NCBI RefSeq assembly: GCF_963678975.1 | Contig: NC_089284.1 | Span: 1,115,001-1,179,000, forward strand | Origin: Dysidea avara | Lineage: Eukaryota; Porifera; Demospongiae; Dictyoceratida; Dysideidae | DNA: 64,000 nucleotides | Reading direction: 5' to 3' | Part shown: positions 1 to 10,018 of the stretch, piece after piece | Numbering within the stretch: the first letter of the stretch is position 1 | Layout of the letters: every line of letters begins with the position of its first letter | Position numbers and translations under genes: made by a program | The notes under the pieces: generated by a model | Told to the model about the DNA's origin: nothing | The model's input: only the letters and a program-made list of their open reading frames with translations | The model's database searches: none

Positions 1-26
1 GTAATTTGTATTTTATATTTGATGAA

Positions 27-1073
27 ATATTTCATAATTCTGTAATTACATTTCTAAACACTGCTAAGGAGGAGTAACTCAAAGAAAAAAAAATGCTTTA
101 ATCCACACAAATGTATCTTCTTAACTGTTCTACAAGTATATAGAAAAATTTGGAATTTTCAACTACTAGAGTAGGGACTATATATCACATCAATAAAAGT
201 ACTGAAACAAGCTAGAGTAGTGCAAGATATTAAATCAGAGTAAAACAATAAGAAGTGTTATATCCCTACTATGCTCAAGATACCATAATGGAAATGTGCA
301 GTAGGGATATAATATTCAGTGGCGGATATAGGATTTTTAAAAGGGGGTTTCTAAAAGTTGGTATAGCTGGATAAGGCATCTGATGACATTTCTCCAGAAG
401 TTTTTGAGATTTTAGAAACTCTGAGATTGGATTTCAGGCTACTTTTAGTTAGCAATTACAATAAATCCAATGCTTTAAACTGTAAATACTATAGCTAACT
501 ATAGGGCAAATATGGTGACTGTAAGCTGTAGCTTTATTGCTCTATTAGAGTAGTTACTTGACTGCTCTATTAGAGTAGTTACTTGACTGCTCTATTAGAG
601 TATCTTGATCGTTTTTAATCCAGTGAGAGGTGAAAAGTGAAGTGTTGCTGAGAATTTAATAGCTATAAATGATGTCAGTTAAGTGCAGCTACATGCATGC
701 TGCTGAAATACAGAGGTATATAGTTGATTGATATGACAAATTGTCAGTACAACAATGTTTATGTATTTAGACTTCCACTGAGCTAAATTTATAAGGGGGT
801 TTCTGTTGAAACCCCAGAAACCCATCTAGATCCGCTACTGATACTTCTTATTGTTTTACTGTGATTTATAATACCGTGCACTACTCCAGCTTGTTTCAGT
901 ACTTTTATCGATGTGCTATTGTCCCTACTCTAGTTGAAAATTCCATATGTTTCTATGTACTTGTAAAACAGTTAAAAAGATACTTTTGTGCATTATTAGT
1001 GGGTTAAAACGTTTTGTTCGAGATACGCCTCCTTAGCAGTTAATGTAATTACAGAATTACAAAATATTTCATA
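27..1073. repeat. Foldback (large inverted repeat), interrupted by an inserted element
   Basis: The sequence at about 27-290 reappears as its reverse complement, first at about 297-318 and then from 838 to 1073. Shared blocks include the CTCCTTAGCAG stretch near 65 and 1030, and the block around AGTAGGGACAATA. The two arms would form a hairpin with a very short loop near 290, except that a 0.5 kb unrelated element (319-837) is lodged in the right arm. No open frame of note lies inside. The termini and target duplication are not resolved, so the class is unknown. Confidence 0.7.
319..837. mobile_element. Short inverted-repeat element (hAT-like ends) nested in the foldback
   Basis: The left end CAGTGGCGGATATAGG and right end TAGATCCGCTACTG are inverted copies, and each is followed inward by an AGGGGGTTTCT-type stretch. 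Ends of the form CAGTGGCGGAT are common among non-autonomous hAT-like elements in animals (recalled, not searched). A clean 8 bp target duplication is not visible. The interior contains three tandem 25 bp units (539-602) built on the near-palindrome CTCTATTAGAG. No coding capacity is seen. Confidence 0.55.
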
Positions 1074-1078
1074 AATTA

Positions 1079-1245
1079 CGACCATTATGGTATCTTGAGC
1101 ACAGTAGGGATATAACACTTCTTACTGTTTTACTGTGATTTAATATCATGCACTACTCCAGCTTGCTTCAGTACTTTTTATCAATGTGCTATGTCCCCAC
1201 GCTAGTTGAAAATTCCTAATTTTTCTGTGTACTTGTTTGTTAACA
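1079..1245. repeat. Third, uninterrupted copy of one foldback arm
   Basis: This stretch matches the reverse complement of about 120-300 and so repeats the sequence of the right arm. It runs continuously through the point where the right arm is broken by the 319-837 element, and so shows the sequence of the unoccupied site. Confidence 0.6.
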
Positions 1246-1305
1246 TTTTTTGCAAATAATTATTATGACTGGTGAACCCACGCACACCGCATCTGAAACG
1301 ACACT

Positions 1306-1550
1306 ACGCGCCCCAGCTATATATCAATTATCGTCTGAAAAGTGAAGTATCCATTACGCTTCATTGTCGGCTATGTTTAACCCGTTACACAGCATTCGGA
1401 TCAAGAACAGTTCAAAAACACCTCTGCAATCCATGCAAACCAAAAGAAAGAAAGTGTCGCGCCCCCCAGTTATATCAATTATCATTTGAGAAGTGAAGTA
1501 TCCATTACGCTTCATTGTCAGCTATGTTCAACCCTTTACACAGCAGTACG
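1306..1550. repeat. Tandem duplication, unit about 150 bp
   Basis: The block beginning CGCCCCAGCTATAT at about 1306 recurs at about 1457 (CGCCCCCCAGTTATAT). Both copies run through GTGAAGTATCCATTACGCTT and the following ACACAGCA. The small open frames here follow the duplication and show no recognisable protein. Confidence 0.6.
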
Positions 1551-1689
1551 AATTACACAGCAGTACAAATCAAGAACTGTTCAAAAGCAATCAAAATAGC
1601 CACTATGAAAATACGGACGATTTCATTATGAAGGGAAGCCATCACGTGCTACCGTCAAATCGACACTTTTCACTGTCAGCAAAGATGAA

Positions 1690-1920
1690 TGGAACACAAA
1701 GAAGGACAGTGCTACTGTAAGTCCATGAAGAATGCATTGTATGTACTGCGGTATGCCAAAAGGCACCTTTCGGACTGAAGTGACGTTGAACAGTGAAAAA
1801 ATCAAGCCCGTAGCCTTAGCCGTTATAGAGTTACGCTTGTCTGAAGGCATCATTCAGTCAGTCAGTCAAGCAGTAAGTCAGGCAGTCAGTCAGTAGAAAA
1901 TTCTGTTAAATAAATATTTT
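1690..1920. repeat. Dispersed repeat copy with GTCA-rich tail
   Basis: A block containing AGTCCATGA and AATCAAGCCCGTAGCCTTA is followed by a run of GTCAGTCA units and an AT-rich end. A diverged relative lies at 2886-3010 (AATCAAGCCTGTAGCCTTA). This looks like a short interspersed family. I see no RNA polymerase III boxes that would make it a clear SINE. Confidence 0.45.
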
Positions 1921-2339
1921 TTAAAATTCCGTAGCAACTTGTTGAAAGCGTTTCGGATCGATCTGAAAGCTTGTTTGGGCTTAGTTTTACCTCACCAATA
2001 CTGTGTCATTGTAGTCAGGGAAACTGAGGATGGTTTTTAGGTGATTTCATTTCGTGGGCCATGCCTACTACACAGTTAATCTATAACATTTCCTTACGCA
2101 AATTCTTCAGGCAAAGCTGCTCTTCATTTTTGTTCACATATGTACAGGCATCCCCCTTTTTAACTCCGGTAGCCTAGGAGGCCGACTGTGTTGCTGTTTG
2201 ACGTCCGTAGAGCCCATTTGAAAAGGCCTTTACTGTGTCCTTCTAAACCCGTTTCACCCGTATTTCAAATCGGCACTCTTAAACCCAAGCTTACCTGCCC
2301 AGAAGTTTAATACAGGCTCTATATGGGTTTATTTTCATG

Positions 2340-2500
2340 TAAAGGCTGTTTTTAGTGAACAAAGTTTTGCTCACGTGGGTGCGAAAAGACAAACAAATAT
2401 ACATACATACATACAATTTTCGGAAAAAAGTTTCAGTAAACCAGGTGCACGCCCACAGCCAGCCTTTTGCCAGCTGTGGGCACACGCCTGGTTTAAAAAA
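2340..2500. repeat. Dispersed hairpin repeat, copy 1
   Basis: The end of this block forms a hairpin in which CCAGGTG..CCCACAGC pairs with GCTGTGGG..CACGCCTGG. The same arrangement, with the same upstream ACAAACA and TTTCAGT stretches, recurs at 25066-25228. A (TACA)n-like run lies at about 2398-2415. Confidence 0.55.
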
Positions 2501-2885
2501 AAGTAGTGAAATAGGTGAATAGCTAAAAAGCAGTGAAACAATCTATACCTGCAGATATACTAACCAGTCTATAACCATTACTGAATTAGGAATTATTAGG
2601 CATAGACAACCTCTTTTTTACTACTTTTCAACTATTCCCTTGCTTTATTTACTACTCTCTTTTCTTTAATCTAAAATAAAATTCCTAATTTTTCTTCTAC
2701 TTGTTTGTTTACTTTTTTACCTTTGTTTTCAGCTAATGTTACACAATGTTACAAATGAAGAACAATATGCAAGAGAAGTGCTCTGTCAGCAATGGTATAG
2801 ATAATTTCTCTTGTTTCACTACTTTTTAGCTATTCCAGTTATTTTTGTTAGCAAAAATAACTGGAATACAAAGGACAACAAAGGA

Positions 2886-3010
2886 AAGTCCATGATGCGT
2901 GTATTTTATATGTACCAAAAAGGGATGTCTGTGGACGAAGGAATGTCAAACAGTGAAGAAATCAAGCCTGTAGCCTTATCCATTGTCGAGTTATACTTGG
3001 TCGGAGGCAT
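2886..3010. repeat. Diverged copy of the 1690 repeat
   Basis: Shares the order AGTCCATGA, GTGAAGAAATCAAGCC, GTAGCCTTA and GGAGGCAT with 1700-1850. Overlapping small open frames on both strands look incidental. Confidence 0.45.
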
Positions 3011-3328
3011 GGGTGATTGTTTTGGAGCTGGGCGCTCAGCTGGGATTGGGGAGGGGGTGGCTTGGCCGTCCCCCTTCACCTCAGAATAATATCTAGCCAA
3101 ACTGAAAAGTGTGAAAAAGATCAATATACTATAATAGAATGCTCAAATACCCTAATAGGCAGTCAAAGCACTTCATGCAACAAACATGTTCCTATAAGTA
3201 TAAAACCCAAATAAAAATTGTTACCTACAGTGGTACTCGAAATACCGACCTGTTACTTTGAGAGTTAGCATCTTACCACAACACTAAGTGTTCCAGGCTG
3301 GCTTATAATATATATATATATATATATA

Positions 3329-3559
3329 CAGTGGAACCTCGGTTATCTGAACCCCTTGGGACCAGGGGTAGTCCATAAGTCGAAAAGTCTGTGTCTCAGA
3401 AACTGTAACCTTAAAATAGCATAAAGAAATATTTGTTAAAATATCAGTATTATCAAATACCCTAATAAAACAGTCACTACTCTAATAGAACAGTCATTTC
3501 CGTAGTTCGGTTAACCAAGAATCTGGTTAAGTGGGGTCCGGATAACTGAGATTCCACTG
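3329..3559. mobile_element. Non-autonomous element with TA target site (Tc1/mariner/pogo type)
   Basis: The element starts CAGTGGAACCTCGGTTATC and ends GATAACTGAGATTCCACTG, inverted copies of each other, with TA on both outer sides (3327-3328 and 3560-3561). The left flank is a (TA)n run. Length is 231 bp with no coding capacity. Ends and TA duplication fit pogo/Tigger-like MITEs (family knowledge). A diverged fragment of similar sequence lies at 52018-52100. Confidence 0.75.
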
Positions 3560-3914
3560 TAATCATAATCGTATGACCTCAGATTAATGAGTATATTACA
3601 ATTGGGGAAAGGAAGGAAATAAGGTCATTATCAATTAAAGTGAAGGTCAATATCAATTAAAGTGCATTCTAATCTTATCCTTAAAATCATCTAATGAGCT
3701 GCAACCAATAATATGTGATGGTAAATTGTTCCAAAGCTTGATTGTGGAAGGGTAGAAGCTAAATTTGTAAGAATCTAAAGCTGTACATAGACTGCTCGCT
3801 GTGTGTATTTAAAATGGTTTCCCTTCGAAGATATTGATGGTTGACTATGTAAACAAGTAGTGGAATATTAACAATTTCATGAACAATATCAATATTTCTT
3901 ATGCAATGCATTAC
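3560..3914. other. No gene recognised
   Basis: AT-rich non-coding stretch. A short direct repeat (TATCAATTAAAGTG) is visible near 3630-3665. Nothing else is supported. Confidence 0.5.
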
Positions 3915-4009
3915 CTTGTTCAGTAATTCTCAAATACTCCTGTATCTTGGCTAGGAACAAGTCATCTCGTTTAGCATCATCCTCCAATAGCATAGCTACT
4001 ACAATCTGT
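3915..4009 (-). CDS. Candidate internal exon, unknown protein
   Basis: Read on the minus strand, this 95 nt stretch is preceded by an AG acceptor (ATTACAAG) and followed by GTAATG. In phase it encodes an open, charged, helix-like peptide containing AMLLEDDAKRDD and AKIQEYLRITEQ. I do not recognise the family and see no adjoining exon nearby. It could be a true internal exon or a chance open stretch. Codon content and clean splice borders favour a real exon, perhaps of an older or fragmentary gene. Confidence 0.35.
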
Positions 4010-4924
4010 CTTGTAATAGTGATGACATTCTAGCAAAGAACATGAATGTAAAAGATTGACATGTAGCATATGCAAATATATATATGCACATTTTAAAAGG
4101 GGAATAGGGATCACTGAATAAAGCCATGAATCAAGAGATCACTAGGTGGTAATGTAAACGACAAATCCCTATTTTGACTCTCAGCCAAGAAATTACATAA
4201 TGTTTTACTCATCTTTTTGACATAATTGACAGCAAACCACCGCAGCTTATTGCAGCTAGATCACTAAAAGCAGCATTATACGGAGTGTGGTTGATCCATA
4301 TGATTACTTTAGATGTATCTACTCCTACTTCTAGTCGCTCAAGTGTTTCAAATAATGTAGTTTTGTGGCTTTTAATTGTGCTCAGTGCAAAAAATTAATG
4401 CCTCGGTATGGATGAAGAAGACGTCAAAATTAAGAAAGGCAAAGCACAGAATGCAGCCCAGGGAGAAATGAAATGCGAGATTCTTTAAATACTGCGAGTA
4501 ACTTGCAAGAAAAGTGACATTTCAGTGCAAGAATCTTGCTTGCAAACTTGCAAGTCTTGCACATCATTTCTCCCTAGGAGACACTTGGCAGGCAAGCCAT
4601 TCAACCATGCACCAAACGTGTACACATCTCCATATGAACATCAATACACTATACATCACTATATATAATACTTTATTGCACTACTGTATGAAAGATGACA
4701 AAAATGAAAAGTGGATTTTCTTCTCAAGAGAATGATGATTACAGTAAAGGTAGTGACAGGTGTCGTTTGGCTTCATTGCAAGATCAGGAGGATAATAGAC
4801 AATGCACTTTATGTTATGGCCTAGCTACGCGCTTTAGTTTACATAACGTATGGTAAAAAAACATGACCATAAATATTTTGTCAGGCATTTGAACAAAAAG
4901 ATTTTGTTAGCATGTGGCCATTTG
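4010..4924. other. No gene recognised
   Basis: AT-rich sequence with a few short open frames of no evident identity. The stretch near 4600-4650 loosely resembles the outer end of the large inverted-repeat arm at 14.3 kb. Confidence 0.45.
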
Positions 4925-5043
4925 TCCAGTTCCGGACACCGATATCACCAGGCTATTCGTCCGGTTCGGATCGCGCGGTCCTGTTCGTCCGGTACTATTC
5001 GTCCAACAGTGTCACCCATAACTCGAGTATCAAACACACTAGT

Positions 5044-5171
5044 TGTATGAAGGTAAGTGTTTGGATGAGTTCGAGATGAGCTAGGGTTGGAGTGAGCGAA
5101 GCAAGCATCCCAGCGAAGCCGGGCCAACCCTAGTTCACCTCGAACTCACCCAAAAACTTACCTTCATACAG
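5044..5171. repeat. Long hairpin inside the element
   Basis: The arms 5044-5092 and 5123-5171 are near-perfect inverted copies (TGTATGAAGGTAAG at one end, CTTACCTTCATACA at the other), with about 30 nt between them. Confidence 0.75.
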
Positions 5172-5330
5172 ACAGTGAAATTCATCATTGTGCTTAACAG
5201 GCAAACGTCACGTTAGCATTAGGGTTGAGGACGGGTTCAGCTTTGGTTTCTTCTTCACTGGGTGTTCTTCTCATATAGGTTTCTTCTTGAATGACGTATA
5301 TAAGGTAGAAACTAAAAGAGCTGGTTAGCT

Positions 5331-5420
5331 GGTAGCCACGTAGCACAGTGGTTACGATCCTTGCCTCGCACACTGGTGGAGGTCATGGGTTGGAGGTCAT
5401 GGGTTCGATTCCCCAACAGA
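5331..5420 (+). repeat. tRNA-derived SINE head
   Basis: A polymerase III A-box-like TAGCACAGTGGTTA (5341) and a B box GGTTCGATTCC (5402) are present with roughly tRNA-like spacing. The spacing is widened by a local duplication of AGGTCATGGGTTGG. The left end lacks a convincing acceptor-stem partner, so this reads as a SINE-type tRNA derivative and not a functional tRNA gene. Confidence 0.6.
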
Positions 5421-5550
5421 CCATGATGTTTCGTTCGTTTTAGGACCCTTTTTGGTTTAAGTTTTTATACACATGAACCGGATCACGTGTACTGAGCCGG
5501 GCCATATGGCCGGATGAATAGCTTGGTAAAATCGGCGTCTGGAACCATAC

Positions 5551-6164
5551 GAATAGCCTCTACCTTTTGTTAGTGGCTATGGGTCAAAAATGTAAATGAG
5601 CCAAACTCACGTGTAATTGCATCCATAAGTTATTAAATGTCTAGCTCAATGCATACATACTATAATAATCATGTGTGATGACTATGCCCTGCCACTAGAG
5701 TTGTTAGCCAAGAAAGTGGAAATAAAAAAAAAGAAAATAATTGCTGACTGAACAAGCACTCCACTTGAACTAAGGAATGGCTATATAGACGAGTGTTAAT
5801 GTCTCTAGGCTGCCTTGCCTCCATTCTCTGATCCTGACTCGGCACTTCGATAGGTGACTGTCCACCTTTGTCCTTCACTCCTTGTCAAAATTTATTGTAA
5901 TCACATGATCCTAGATAACCCCATAGCCAGAAAGAAAAGCATTGTATGGTGAGTATTGTATAAGTTGTGCTTCTTATTCTTGTACAATAGTTTCAGTGAA
6001 TCCAGCCCACATTTTTAATTACTATGGGAAGGCAGTGCCCTGATCTGGCTACATCACTGGCACCATAACGGTATTGTGAGGCTGGTTTTTGAAAAGCCCA
6101 AACCTTCATGATCCTTAATGTACAGTACATACATCTTGTACATGTGTAAGTACATAGGCATGCA
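5551..6164. other. No gene recognised
   Basis: Contains an open frame of about 69 codons on the minus strand (5669-5878) with no recognised family. No splice context or second exon supports it. Confidence 0.4.
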
Positions 6165-6586
6165 GTGTAGGTAGATCTACGACTGCAATCAAAGTCTTGA
6201 CTAGCCAAAATTTTGCTGTAATGTGACTTAGAGCCTTCACCAGTGTGTAACCTGTGATTTGGTAAATAACATTTATACTTTCCATTGTGGATTTTACACA
6301 TATTTCCTTGACTGTTGACTTGGCATGATTTATCTGCTTTGACTGTTTATTGGAGTTAAATCACGGTCCAAGGAAGTGACAGACACTCGCTGTAGGTAGA
6401 TCTGTGACCGCGGTCAAACTCTAAGACAAGGATCAAGATCACCAAGTTCATACCACGCCAACGGCTAAAATTTCCAAATATCATCACTAAGTCACAGGTA
6501 ATAGATTGAAAAGGCTCTTAGTCAAAGGTCAGTGTGGAATTTTGGTGGGTCAAGACTTGACCGCGGTCGCAGATCTACCTACAATG
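6165..6586. mobile_element. Non-autonomous element with ~95 bp terminal inverted repeats
   Basis: The left arm (6165-6262) begins GTGTAGGTAGATCTACGA. It matches the reverse complement of the right arm (about 6491-6586), which ends AGATCTACCTACAATG. A third partial copy of the terminus sits inside at about 6391 (TGTAGGTAGATCTGTGACCG), so the element may be compound or nested. Another stub follows at 6610-6629. It lies just 3' of the PIG-S exons, in what would be their downstream intron. Confidence 0.6.
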
Positions 6587-6661
6587 TGTACCTACGTGAC
6601 ACCCCTTTGAGGTCGCAGATCTACCAACAGTGAAAGCCTGTCATTGTGTCTTAACACATAC

Positions 6662-6894
6662 TTCACGGTTGGATAACTGCTCTATCTCCTTATAGGGAAG
6701 GGTCGCGCGATAAACTTCTGTGGTCTTCCACCATAACGGCAGCACGACAAATACGGCTAAAACTCCAACGCTGAGTGCTGCTAATAGCTTCTTTTGTTCA
6801 ACCACTGTGATGTAAGTAAAAGTATACATCCATCTAACGTTTACCATGCTCTATGAAATTTTCTTCGCTAACCTGCGGATTTTTCTAGGAGCAT
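6662..6894 (-). CDS. PIGS: PIG-S-like GPI transamidase subunit, first two exons
   Basis: PIG-S is a membrane subunit of the ER complex that attaches GPI anchors to proteins (family knowledge). The minus-strand exon 1 is 6894-6873 (ATG, 22 nt, donor GTTAGC). Exon 2 is 6804-6662 (acceptor ATCACAG, donor GTATGT). The intron is 68 bp, and joining is in frame (phase 1). The product starts with a short polar N-terminus, then a hydrophobic segment ending LPLWWKTTEVYRATLPY, the hallmark N-terminal PIG-S stretch just after its first membrane helix. The downstream exons, which should lie at lower coordinates, were not found. Repeat elements fill that interval, so the gene may be interrupted, fragmentary, or have diverged exons I cannot see. 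The tiny first exon is inferred from phase and splice signals. Confidence 0.75.
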
Positions 6895-7543
6895 ATTACT
6901 ACAAGCATAGACAGTACTTTTATCCACGGTCAAACAAGATAACGTCGGTTGGCAGAGGAGGTACGACTCGAATTAAGCGCTATTGAAAAGAATTCGCAAT
7001 CCTTCTACCATAGATACACAAATAGACTATTATCTATGCTTCTACCATAGAGGGGTGTCTATTATCTATACTTCTACGGAGTGGCTATTCGCACGGTCAC
7101 GTGCTAATCAATCTCGTTATGTACAGACTTGCTCAGCCACAAAGTTACGTACACCATAAATAATAGGGTTTCGTTCTCGGTTTCGTTACTTTCACATCGT
7201 TTGATGCCCTACGTAAAATTACGTAACAACACTGCGCTACTCGATTAAGCACACTGACACGTTTTATCAAACCTCGATTCTGGGGAGAGGTGACAGCAGC
7301 CAGTGGCCTGTGATGACGTGCTACTAAGGGGTCTGCCAGGATAACAGAAGTGAGTTATGTATGCATGAGTATGTATCACATCACCACCAAGATCACCACT
7401 GTTTGCCTGGTTGTAATGTTTTATGCTACAATGCTGATGAACAGAATTCTTAACATAGACATGGTGATAATTCCTTTAGTCCAGATATATTTCAACTTGC
7501 CTTGGTCAATTATAGTAGAGGGGCAGAGGCTTAGATTGTCCCA
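6895..7543. other. Upstream region of PIG-S-like gene, no other gene recognised
   Basis: Would contain the promoter of the minus-strand PIG-S-like gene. A local repeat of TCTATTATCTATAC/GCTTCTAC is seen at 7020-7075. No clear core promoter motif stands out. Confidence 0.35.
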
Positions 7544-8107
7544 TGCAGTTGCTAGTCTCGCGTGGCCAGACCCTTTCCGCGCAGCCGCTTATTGATTGGA
7601 AATTATAAGCGCCGCGCTACAAGGGTCTGGAATAGTTCACGGACTTAAAAAAATCTACAATCCCCAGTGGTTGGGGAGTGTAAATTGGCTCACGCGATCC
7701 CTTAATCGACAAAGTGATCTGATTACTGAAGAATGAGCTGAAGAAGGCCTCTGGGGATGACGAATATCGACCCGTGTAGGTTTTTCCTTCTACCTACTAC
7801 TGAATCTTCAACAAGTACGGCTGAATAAAGACAAACAAGCTCAGTTCATCTCGAGTTACAAGGAAAGTAGGCGAAAGGTTTTAAGCGGATCTGTCGATCA
7901 AAACAGACTAAAGATTCAAGGGAACACACGTTGCATTTTGTACCTTTGTATCTTAGGTGTTACCCAATCATTCAATTGTCACCAATAACGTGTCGAAAAA
8001 ATTCATGTTCATGAACTATTCCAGACCCTTGTAGCACGGCGCTTATAATTTCCAATCGATAAGCGGCTGCGCGAAAAGGGTCTGGCCACGCGAGACTATG
8101 CAGTTGC
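7544..8107. mobile_element. MITE with 9 bp target duplication and ~90 bp TIRs (Mutator-like)
   Basis: The element body is 7553-8098. It begins TAGTCTCGCGTGGCCAGACC and ends in the reverse complement, and the inverted arms extend about 90 bp inward. The flanking 9-mers TGCAGTTGC (7544-7552 and 8099-8107) are identical. A 9 bp duplication with long TIRs is typical of Mutator-type elements (family knowledge). The 546 bp body has no protein. A second element with the same TAGTCTC terminus and a near-identical 9 bp duplication is at 34328-34756. Confidence 0.8.
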
Positions 8108-8214
8108 AGTGGTGTTGATGGTTTTGCAGTGTTGGTAGTTGAACTAGACCTACAGAATCACCCCCCCTCCCCCTTAGAATTGCCTGTGAGCATAACTACG
8201 TAGCTAATGGATAA

Positions 8215-9333
8215 GGCCACTCCAAGTCATACCTTAGTTTCTGGTCACTCCCAAGCCTACAAATGGATGCGGGCGGGCGGATGATCAGGACTTCAGGACT
8301 ATAGACTCTACTGTGACAATATACTGTATGGTATTATTATTTGCTCAATTTAGCAAATTCATGTTGATTTTATACTTAACCAACAACATAAGTAGTTGTG
8401 CTTCGGCAAAAAATGCACTAGGAAAGTTGTTGATGGATCATGGCTAGCTATACACTGATGTATAGCATTTAAGTATATATTTATTTATTTATTTAGAATA
8501 TACTATAGGAAATGTTTTGCTCATGTAGCTACTTATGCTTTCCAAGTGAAATAAATGTCTCATTAGCTATGTCAGGAAAGTATTACTATGACTTATAGCT
8601 AAGTTGTTCAAATGATCATGATACACAATGAAATTTAACTTCTATTTTCACATCAGAAATTCTTCATTCAAATGTAAAGTCTTAGCCCACTAGCTATGTG
8701 TTTCCAGCCTTCTATTCAGTAACCTTGAGAAAAGTAACTGTCAAAGTTTTGAGTCATTGAGTGCTCCAGACTACTGTTTTTTAGTGATCATCTGGGAATG
8801 TTTAAACTATAAGGGTTTCTACTTGCCAATCTAATTTTAGTTATGGAAAAGTTTAAGTTTAAGCTCACCGAATGTTGCCGGCTTTCCATACCCCTGTAGT
8901 GTTCAGTGATAAGGAATTAGACTAATCATTAGAGGACTACATTTGAATTATAAAGTTAAAGCTATGGCCCATCTGCATGGACTAGTAGTTAATGCTACTG
9001 AAATTACTTTGGTTACAGAAGCTTTAGTAACAGTTATAATCTGAACAGCTATATAATCAAGGACAAAACTAGCTATAGTTAGAAACATTTTATTAGTGTG
9101 GCATATATACCTAATATATACCTAATATTAGAGTTAAGAGTAGTGTGACTGCTCTATTGGAATCCCTGAATGCTCTATTAGAGTATATCGATCTTTTGCA
9201 GTAAAAAATAAGTGTCTTGCTGGGTCACGTGCACTTAAGCACCTGTAATATTAATAATAGTCCTCATAAACTAGGGTTTCAGGTTTACCATGCGGGCGGG
9301 TGACCAGAAACTAAGGTTTGACTTGGTGTGGCC
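8215..9333. mobile_element. 1.1 kb element with terminal inverted repeats, non-coding
   Basis: The left end GGCCACTCCAAGTCATACCT, then TTAGTTTCTGGTCAC, matches the reverse complement of the right end (GTGACCAGAAACTAA ... ACTTGGTGTGGCC). A GCGGGCGGG motif lies just inside each end. No transposase is present. A CTCTATTAGAG motif pair sits near 9150-9180. The target duplication is not resolved. Confidence 0.55.
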
Positions 9334-9670
9334 TAATACTATAGTACAATTTCTGAAACAATAATAACTGTAAATTTACAACAGGAAAATTTTTACAAAA
9401 GTAAAATTTGACAAATTGCTTAATTTGTCCAATAAGCACCTCAACAGTCAGTGTTTAGACCTGTTATTTTTTGCTTTTCGTCAAATTTTATTTCGTCAAA
9501 GCTGATTAATAATATTGTGAATTCTTCAAATTTTTCTTTCGTCAGTACTTCCTATTGTATCTGTAAAACTTTGTTAAATATCTGCATACCTAATCATCTG
9601 TGCAGCGCTGTCTGCCTTTCATTTGTGACAGTTAGCTATAGTGTGTGGGTCATGCCATTCTACAAGTAAT
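9334..9670. other. AT-rich, no gene recognised
   Basis: Contains short repeated TTTCGTCAAA/AATTTT-type stretches. The open frame here is low-complexity and not convincing. Confidence 0.4.
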
Positions 9671-9803
9671 AGTTGTATCATGTACCCGAGTGATTTGCCT
9701 GATATGTACACCCAAGCTTGATATACACCCAAGCTTGAGGGCCGTTAGGCCTGAGAGCGTGGGTGTACATATCAGGCAAATCACGAGGGCACGTGATACA
9801 ACT
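9671..9803. repeat. Foldback hairpin
   Basis: The arms 9671-9713 and 9760-9803 are inverted copies (GTTGTATCATGTACCC opposite the reverse of GCACGTGATACAAC). The core GTGATTTGCCTGATATGTAC reappears in a diverged single copy near 31379-31430. Confidence 0.7.
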
Positions 9804-10018
9804 TATATGCATGCGGTCTATTTGGTATACATAGACCACGCCCTTAATGCAGGCTAATAGCCTGCTGGGTAATAAATTACCCTAGCCAACACGTAATCTA
9901 CTTCCTGATTCAATTTATAAGTGTGACTGATGAATTCGATTATGGTCAGCAATTATTGACGTTGAAATAACGTTGTCTACATGACACGTAAAAATCCATT
10001 ATTAGTGTACGGAATGCC

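Larger units (their letters stand above)
4925..5550. mobile_element. Terminal-inverted-repeat element carrying a hairpin and a tRNA-like SINE
   Basis: The left end (GTTCCGGACACCGATATCAC, then CTATTCGTCCGG) and right end (CCGGATGAATAG ... CGGCGTCTGGAAC) are inverted copies of about 40 bp. Inside lie the 5044-5171 hairpin and the tRNA-like segment at 5331-5420. No transposase is encoded. The target duplication is not obvious. Confidence 0.55.

Noticed and set aside
5331..5420. A functional tRNA gene
   Set aside because: A and B boxes are present, but the acceptor stem does not pair and an internal duplication distorts the body, so it is called a SINE-type derivative.
5669..5878. A 69-codon minus-strand frame
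   Set aside because: No recognised family, and no splice or promoter support.
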